Positions 57,973-64,000 of a stretch of 64,000 bases of DNA are shown in pieces. The position numbers were made by a program, and so were the translations under genes. Every line of letters starts with the position of its first letter. Position 1 is the first letter of the stretch. The notes below the pieces were generated by a model. That model was not told the DNA's origin and ran no database searches. It saw nothing but the letters and a program-made list of their open reading frames with translations. This DNA is from Muraenolepis orangiensis (taxonomy: Eukaryota; Chordata; Actinopteri; Gadiformes; Muraenolepididae), in assembly GCA_027704905.1 (NCBI GenBank), contig CM051005.1, positions 33,003,873 to 33,067,872 of the forward strand, given 5' to 3'.

Positions 57973-58422
57973 GATTTATTCTATTTATTGCGATAAATAT
58001 CACACATAGACAGGGACAGGCAGAGACGTAGTCGGGGACAGGCAGGTGATCAGAACCGGGGCAGGGTAAACGAACCAGGCAGGGGCAGGCAGAGGCGTAG
58101 TCAGAGACAGGCGGTAGATCGAGAACCAGGCAGAGCAGACGAACCAGGCAGGGACCGGCGGAGGCGTAGTCAAGAATGGCGGTAGATCGGGAACCAGACA
58201 GGGCGGGCAGGTCCAGGGCAGGCAGGGTCGGCAACGGGAAATCGGTCCGGAGGTAAACACTGGAGAGTCTTGCATTAGTCAAGGAACAATCTGGCAAAGT
58301 ATGAGTGTGCGGGGTAGACTTAAATAGGCCGGCTGATTATCATGCGCTGCAGGTGTGGGGAAATTGTAAATGCGGGTTGACACTGCCCCATAGTGGAGGC
58401 ACGGTAAATAGCCATTGTGACA
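57973..58422 (-). repeat. 5' LTR of Gypsy, unit 2
   Basis: Lacks the first roughly 55 bp seen at 16542. It has more GGCAGG/GGTAGATC units than that LTR (58010-58235). Ends ccattgtgaca. Confidence 0.8.
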
Positions 58423-58788
58423 TAAGTTTAGATTTGAATATTTCAGCAGAGTCTCAGCTGCTGACCAGAGGAAGCTAACTGATGGAGGAGATCCCAGTCG
58501 CTATACAGACCCCTGGACGAGTGCTGAAGAGGAAACCATCTACCTGAGGATACAATGTCAATCATGTCTGCAGTCATGACAAATAACCAAATTAAACAAA
58601 TAATGGTTCATCATTGACATGGCTGTTTCAATACATTTAAATTGTATTTTCTACTACATATTTAGATAATAATACTAATGATATATATATTTACTGTTTA
58701 CATATAAATAATGTCTAAAGCTATTGAATGACCATTGTGTTCACACAACTCACTTTGTGTAAACAAATAAGAAAATAGAATAGGATCT
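58423..58788 (+). pseudogene. SAA exon-4 relic and 3' flank, unit 2
   Basis: Virtually identical to 41824-42189; exon-4 remnant at 58447-58550 with no open frame. Confidence 0.75.
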
Positions 58789-60668
58789 ATTCTACCTCAC
58801 CCCTCCCCCATCAACACAACAGTGACTCTTCCTGCCCCCACACACGGCACACATACCTTCACAGCTGAGCAGGTGAGGAAAGTGCTGTGCAGGCTCCATC
58901 CAGGCAAGGCTGCTGGTCCTGACGGCGTCAGCCCGAGGGTCCTCAGAACATGTGCTGCCCAGCTGAGTGGAGTCCTGCAGTACATCTTCAACCTGAGCAT
59001 GAGACTGGAGAGGGTCCCTGTGCTGTGGAAGACATCCTGCCTGGTGCCGGTTCCGAAGAAGGCACGTCCCAGCACCTCAAACGACTACAGACCGGTGGCG
59101 CTGACGTCCCACGTGGCGAAATCCTTTGAGAGGCTGGTCCTGTCGCTTCTTCGGCCCCTGGTCAGATCATCGCTGGACCCTCTTCAGTTTGCCTACCAGC
59201 CGAAACTGGGAGTGGAGGACGCCATCATCTTCCTGCTTCATCGTGCCTACGCCCACTTGGACAGACCCGGGAGCACTGTGAGAATCATGTTTTTCGACTT
59301 CTCCAGTGCGTTCAACACCATCCGGCCTGCCCTGCTGGGGAGTAAGCTGACGGCGATGAAGGTGGACTCTTCCCTGGTGTCCTGGATTACTGACTATTTG
59401 ACTGGTCGTCCACAGTTTGTCAGACTGCAGAACTGTGTGTCTGACACTGTGGTCAGCAGCACTGGTGCTCCACAGGGAACTGTTCTTTCCCCATTCCTGT
59501 TCACCCTTTACACCTCAGACTTCCAGTACAACTCTGTGTCCTGCCATCTGCAGAAGTTCTCGGACGACTCTGCAGTTGTTGGTTGTGTCAGCGAGGGAAA
59601 CGATGAGGAGTACAGGGGTGTCGTGGACTCCTTCGTTGAGTGGTGTGAGCTGAACCACATGCAGCTCAACACTGACAAGACGAAGGAGATGGTGGTGGAC
59701 TTCCGCAGGAGGAAATCCACACCCACACCCATTTCCATCAAGGGTGTGTCCGCTGAAGTTGTTCAGGAATATAAATACCTGGGAGTTCTTCTGGACAACA
59801 AACTGGTCTGGGCCAAGAACTCTGAGGCTGTTTACAAGAAGGGCCAGAGCCGTCTCTACTTCCAGCGGAGGCTCCGGTCCTTCAACGTTTGCAACAAGAT
59901 GCTGAATGTGTTCTACCAGTCGGTGGTAGCCAGTGCCATCTTCTCCGGTGTCGTGTGCTGGGGAAGCAGGTTGAGATCAGCAGACGCCAACAAGATCAGC
60001 AGGATTGTCAGGAAGGCTGGCGCTGTCCTGGGGGTCCAGCTGGACTCCTTGTTGGTGGTGTCTGAGAGAAGGATGCTGCGCAAGCTGCATAGTATCCTTG
60101 ACAACAACTCTCACCCTCTCCATCAGGTGCTGACCTCATATAGAAGCACCTTTAGCAACAGACTCATTCCACCCAGGTGCACCACAGAACGCCATAGGAA
60201 GTCCTTTCTTCCTGTGGCCATCAGACTCTTTAATTCATCTACCTCGGGTCGTGAGACGGACAGTGAGACTCAGTGACCTGAGGCCAACGTACTTTATTAT
60301 TATTATTTTTTTGGTCAACGCACTGTAAATCATCTCACTGTGACTTTGCACTGTAAATTCTATTTCAAATTCTAATTCACTTTTCACTTTTCACATTTTT
60401 TCAGTTATTTATTAATATATTATTACTGCCAATTTGCACTATACATATTGTTGTGTATTGTATATACCTACGTATTACTGTAATAATACTGAGTTATTTT
60501 AATTATATTTTTGTTTATACTAGTTTTATTTATTTAGTTAGTTGTTTTTAGTTTTTTAGCTTAGGTATTAGTATTTTTGTGTGTGCATTTATTCCCCCTG
60601 TGTCAACTGTTGCACCTTAATTTCCCTCGGGATTAATAAAGTAATCTGAATCTGAATCTGAATCTGAA
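58789..60668 (+). mobile_element. L2-type LINE, 5'-truncated, unit 2
   Basis: Second copy of 42190-44120 at the same position in the SAA flank. The 3' UTR lacks a 47-bp segment present in unit 1. Ends in TCTGAA repeats. Confidence 0.85.
58822..60276 (+). CDS. L2-type LINE reverse transcriptase, open 484-codon frame
   Basis: Open from a GTG codon at 58822; the true protein start is lost by 5' truncation. RT blocks: LHPGKAAGPDGVSPRVL (25-41), SNDYRPVALTSHVAKSFE (86-103), MFFDFSSAFNTI (156-167; D159), TGAPQGTVLSP (214-224) and KFSDDSAVVG (245-254). The thumb and a C-terminal tail (RCTTERHRKSFLPVAIRLFN) follow. No endonuclease is left. Undamaged, unlike the unit-1 copy. Confidence 0.88.
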   Translation: MTLPAPTHGTHTFTAEQVRKVLCRLHPGKAAGPDGVSPRVLRTCAAQLSGVLQYIFNLSMRLERVPVLWKTSCLVPVPKKARPSTSNDYRPVALTSHVAKSFERLVLSLLRPLVRSSLDPLQFAYQPKLGVEDAIIFLLHRAYAHLDRPGSTVRIMFFDFSSAFNTIRPALLGSKLTAMKVDSSLVSWITDYLTGRPQFVRLQNCVSDTVVSSTGAPQGTVLSPFLFTLYTSDFQYNSVSCHLQKFSDDSAVVGCVSEGNDEEYRGVVDSFVEWCELNHMQLNTDKTKEMVVDFRRRKSTPTPISIKGVSAEVVQEYKYLGVLLDNKLVWAKNSEAVYKKGQSRLYFQRRLRSFNVCNKMLNVFYQSVVASAIFSGVVCWGSRLRSADANKISRIVRKAGAVLGVQLDSLLVVSERRMLRKLHSILDNNSHPLHQVLTSYRSTFSNRLIPPRCTTERHRKSFLPVAIRLFNSSTSGRETDSETQ

Positions 60669-61391
60669 TAAAATGTGTTTGCAGCCATATTGATTAACAT
60701 ACCAACACAAACACATAATTCATCTGAACAAAAAATAGGTCAATCGATTTTTTAATTTGATTTGTGACTGTGATCCTTGTTCAACTGGTAAACACACACC
60801 TGATTTGAATCGTCCTTGGTCTGCCATCTTGTCTGATAAGATAGATTAGCCTGATATCAGATACATATATGTGTATTTTCGCGGTACAATTGAAGGGCTT
60901 CTTACCTAATGTCCTGAACGCATAAGCAGTACTACATGTACTACCGATGGTCTTTTGCAGACATCACCTGCCCAGGAGTGGGTGAGGGATTTGGTACGGC
61001 AAAACTCATCCTCTCACTGCCAGGCTGGACAAGTCATGTGGAACCGACAGCATGTCATTATGTTGTTGTGTAATGGTCCACTGGAAAGAGAACACTACCA
61101 GAAAACATCTGCTAGTTACTTTAATATTCAATAATGTTACCCTCATCAGTATTGCTAGTAAAAAATCTATATATATATATATTTAAACACTGTATATATC
61201 ATTATTATTAGTATACATTTATTGTCATTGCACAGCACAAATACAGTACAGCGGAAATAATTTAGCATCTAACCAGAGTGCAAATGTTGCAGTAAAGTGC
61301 ATGGTAATATCATTTACAGTTTAAATTGACAGGTTAAAAAACAGTCGACTAGGTATGTGGGATATGTAAGTGGGATACGAGCATAATAATA
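60669..61391. other. SAA 3' flank, right end of unit 2
   Basis: Matches 44121-44847 with small indels. Runs without interruption into the left end of unit 3, giving the empty site of the RTE LINE. Confidence 0.65.
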
Positions 61392-61731
61392 GGTATATAT
61401 ATATATATACATACAGGTAAGTAAGTATTTAACAGGTAGTGATCAGGGGTATGCAGTTATTGAAAGCAGGATAAATATATATAAATAAATGTATATACAA
61501 GTGAGTATATGTTCTGCCAAAAGCAAATCATCCCTGGATTCAGAAGACGTCTTTTGTTGAACCCATAGTTTGTCTTGTCTATCTTTAGCAACTCTCGCTG
61601 TCCCCATAGCAACCTTGTAATAGAAGATGAATTATTGACTGGCTAATGCTAACTGCTGAATAACTGACCTGCCCCTAAGACTATTAGCATAGTGTTGATC
61701 TATGTACCGTACCAATCTAGGTCTAAATCTG
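61392..61731. repeat. Left end of SAA-array unit 3
   Basis: TA repeat and caggtaagtaagtatttaac as in units 1 and 2. It keeps the 75-bp stretch (tgcagttattgaaagcagga) that unit 2 lost. Confidence 0.85.
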
Positions 61732-61945
61732 GAGGATTGAATCCTCTTTATTGGTACACACACAGTGAAATTAGTTTCTCTGCATTTAACCCATGCTAGT
61801 ATTAGGAGCAGTGGGAAGCTATTTTCTATACAGCGCCGGGTAGCAGTGAAGGGGTCTGGGGCCTTGCTTAAGGGCACCTCGGCAGTGCCCTGGTGTTTCG
61901 GGGACTTGAACCAAGCCCCAACCCACTGAGCTACTGCTGCAGCCC
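61732..61945 (-). mobile_element. tRNA-derived SINE, unit 3
   Basis: Third positional copy of 31106-31322 with the same internal promoter boxes. Confidence 0.75.
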
Positions 61946-61992
61946 GGAAGACACATTCATGGCTGGAAGAAAAGGTGGAGGAAACAGAGGCC

Positions 61993-62034
<42 letters not shown>

Positions 62035-62057
62035 ACACACACCACACACACACACAC

Positions 62058-62095
<38 letters not shown>
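61993..62095. repeat. CA microsatellite with ACC interruptions, unit 3
   Basis: CA tract broken by six ACC/CCA steps (62029-62072). Confidence 0.95.
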
Positions 62096-62097
<2 letters not shown>

Positions 62098-63189
62098 TTA
62101 GGATGCTAGGAGTTTGACTTCAACACCTCTACGTGGGAGTGATTTAACACCCTGAATTATATCCACCATATTATAACATTGTGAGCTTGGCATGAAGCAC
62201 AGCAGCTCTCTCTCATGAGTCTTTGGAGGCTATTTGCTTCCTCAGTTGTAATGATGAAACCTGAGAAAGTCAATCTGAAATTCTCTGAAGGCTGGAATGA
62301 ATCAAATAAAATATGGATTATGGTGCTGCCTGGTGATTTGGTTACAACGATGGCCCATTTCATACTTTTAACTCTCTTCCTCATTTACATAACGTTATGA
62401 TATGATAAGTCATGTGTTATTTAGAATACTTTTTGCTAGGTGTTACGGCTGCCCTAGTGGAACCGGCCTGTAACATGGATGCTGTCCTCCCCTCTACTGG
62501 GTTATCCACAAACAGAGATATCCAAACACGTGTCATCTATTTGACATTGAACTAAACAAAACTGAAACGCTGATTGGCTGGCCTATCAGCGTGGACCAAT
62601 CAGGGACCACACCCACACAGGCAACACATGAACTAATCAATCAACCAATCAATTCTCACAGGTCAACATGCTAGCGCCCCAGAAAACATGAACACAGGGA
62701 GGGACATTAACACAAACACAGACTTAGAACTTAGAACTATGACCAAGGGTCAAAACACACGGTTCGGGCAAGCAAACTTAGTGACCACGAAAAACATGTC
62801 AAACTGTGTTTTAAACCAGAAAGAGTGTTTGATTAAAGGAAATTGTTTTACAATATAACGCTAATGTCTTTCATGTAGTCTTGATAGGCAGGTAGGTTGG
62901 TAGGTACATACGTAGGGAGGTTGGTAGTGTTAGTGACCCATCTATCAGAATCAGGAAGATGATGTCCAATATGAATCATTCAGGATTAATGTAATGTATT
63001 TGCATTACATCATGTATTACATTTATTTATCCTATTTATCCCTGAAATAATGTATCAAAGTGCAATATGAGTCTGAACTTCCACACTACTCCATTATAAT
63101 ATATATCTATATATCTATATATCTATATATCTATATATAGATATATATCTATGGATATATATATAATCTGTGTGACCAATACTCTATCT
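62096..63189. other. Unit-3 spacer, no gene recognised
   Basis: Matches 31433-32500 and 48441-49529. It has a private 47-bp insertion (62755-62801, cacacggttcgggcaagc) and a TATC microsatellite (63095-63160). Confidence 0.5.
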
Positions 63190-63550
63190 GATCATCTCTA
63201 CCTAGGAGACAGTTACTAAATAGGACCATCTCTAGGTCTAACTGGGAGACAGATACTGTATAGGACCATCTCCAGGTCTAGCTGGGAGATAGATACTGAA
63301 TAGGACCATCTCTAGGTCTAACTGGGAGATACTGTATAGGACCATCTCCAGGTCTAGCTGGGAGACAGATACTGTTTAGGACCATCTCCAAGTCTAGATG
63401 GCAGACAGATAGTTTAGGACCATCTCCACATCTAGATGGTAGACATATACTATTTAGGACCATCTCCAGGTCTTACTGGGAGACATATACTGTCTAGGAC
63501 CATCTCCAGGTCTAGCTGGGAGACAGATATTGTAAAGGACCATCTCTATG
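63190..63550. repeat. Minisatellite, unit 3
   Basis: About nine copies of the 36-40 bp unit, with no LTR inside. This is the uninterrupted form of the arrays at 32490 and 49530. Confidence 0.92.
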
Positions 63551-63778
63551 AGAGAGAACAGCTGCAACACATATCTCCCGCTGTTTCAGTGAAACGAGGC
63601 ATGATGGATCTGGAGCCCTCGTCGGGTCCTTCCGTTCTTGCTGCTTCGCCACCTGGTAACATTGTGTGTGTGTGTGTGTGTATGTTTGTGTGTCAACGTT
63701 TTTTACCTATGATGATCTAAGATCTACTAAGAATGGCTAGCAATTATATTGTTTAATGTAATTTGATTAGTAGGCGCA

Positions 63779-63915
63779 GTCCTGTCACAGGAGTGGCTGG
63801 AGGGGGGAAACGTTGTGGCCTATTACAGCAAAGCACAGAGCAAAGCTGAGCACCGATATTGTGTCACTCGCAGGGAGCTGTTGTTGGCTGTAGTCTTTGC
63901 CATCCGACACACTCT
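63779..63915 (+). pseudogene. Gypsy RNase H fragment, unit 3, internally deleted
   Basis: Starts like the other two (LSQEWLEGGNVVAYYSK, RRELLLAVVFAIRH) but jumps from cgacac to actctaatctc, losing about 190 bp. Downstream sequence to the window end matches 34010-34100. Confidence 0.7.
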
Positions 63916-64000
63916 AATCTCTCATTTATAACATCTGGAACAAAAATTTGGAAAACTATTTGTAATGGACAGTATATATAGTTACAAATAAGTAAACACA

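Larger units (their letters stand above)
54290..58422 (-). mobile_element. Ty3/Gypsy chromovirus-type element, unit 2
   Basis: Minus-strand order: LTR (57973-58422), gag end, protease, RT, RNase H, integrase, chromodomain. The 3' LTR is absent at 54290. It is closely related to the element at 12777-16968 but keeps the chromodomain. It has the gag/LTR deletion shared with unit 1 and a changed RT active site. Confidence 0.88.

Overview
The window is from a ray-finned fish, most likely a teleost. It holds spliced genes with GT/AG introns, teleost-type LINEs of the L2/Rex1, RTE and jockey-like groups, a chromodomain Ty3/Gypsy element, tRNA-derived SINEs, long CA repeats and fish-type serum amyloid A (SAA) genes. 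Two runs of exactly 1000 N (20682-21681 and 39210-40209) are assembly gaps. Mobile-element sequence dominates; the host-type genes are two FIIND copies (NLRP1/CARD8-like) and a set of SAA copies.

Region 1 (1-8700). Two minus-strand copies of a FIIND domain (ZU5 plus UPA) lie in tandem. Copy B (4875-7231) has seven exons whose splice phases all agree. Copy A (11-1301) has lost a splice donor and at least two exons. A hAT-like transposase fragment was duplicated with each copy. A solo LTR with perfect 5-bp target duplications lies just 5' of copy B, and a tRNA-derived SINE lies in one intron.

Region 2 (8700-20681). This is a stack of retrotransposons: a decayed L2-like LINE, a second decayed LINE split in two by a complete-ended Gypsy element (12777-16968), then a LINE with an unbroken 1027-codon endonuclease/reverse transcriptase frame (17577-20660) that runs into the first gap.

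Region 3 (21858-30950). About 9 kb interrupts the first SAA repeat unit. It is a roughly 1.3-kb unclassified sequence that was itself hit by an L2/Rex1-type LINE (22007-25846) and by a 3.9-kb element with CACTG termini (26908-30855). The latter contains a spliced, decayed gene of a zinc-finger/SAMD3-like fish family and no recognisable transposase.

Region 4 (21682-64000, apart from that insertion). A tandem array has a unit of about 13.6 kb. Its order is: tRNA-SINE, CA repeat, 36-40 bp minisatellite, Gypsy RNase H fragment, MITE, SAA gene, Gypsy element, SAA exon-4 relic, L2-type LINE. Unit 1 carries an intact 120-residue SAA gene. Unit 2 carries an SAA pseudogene. Unit 3 runs off the window. 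Insertions private to one unit (a pogo/Tigger element, an RTE LINE, two different LTRs) let the units date each other. SAA coding exons differ between units far more than their introns and 3' flanks do.
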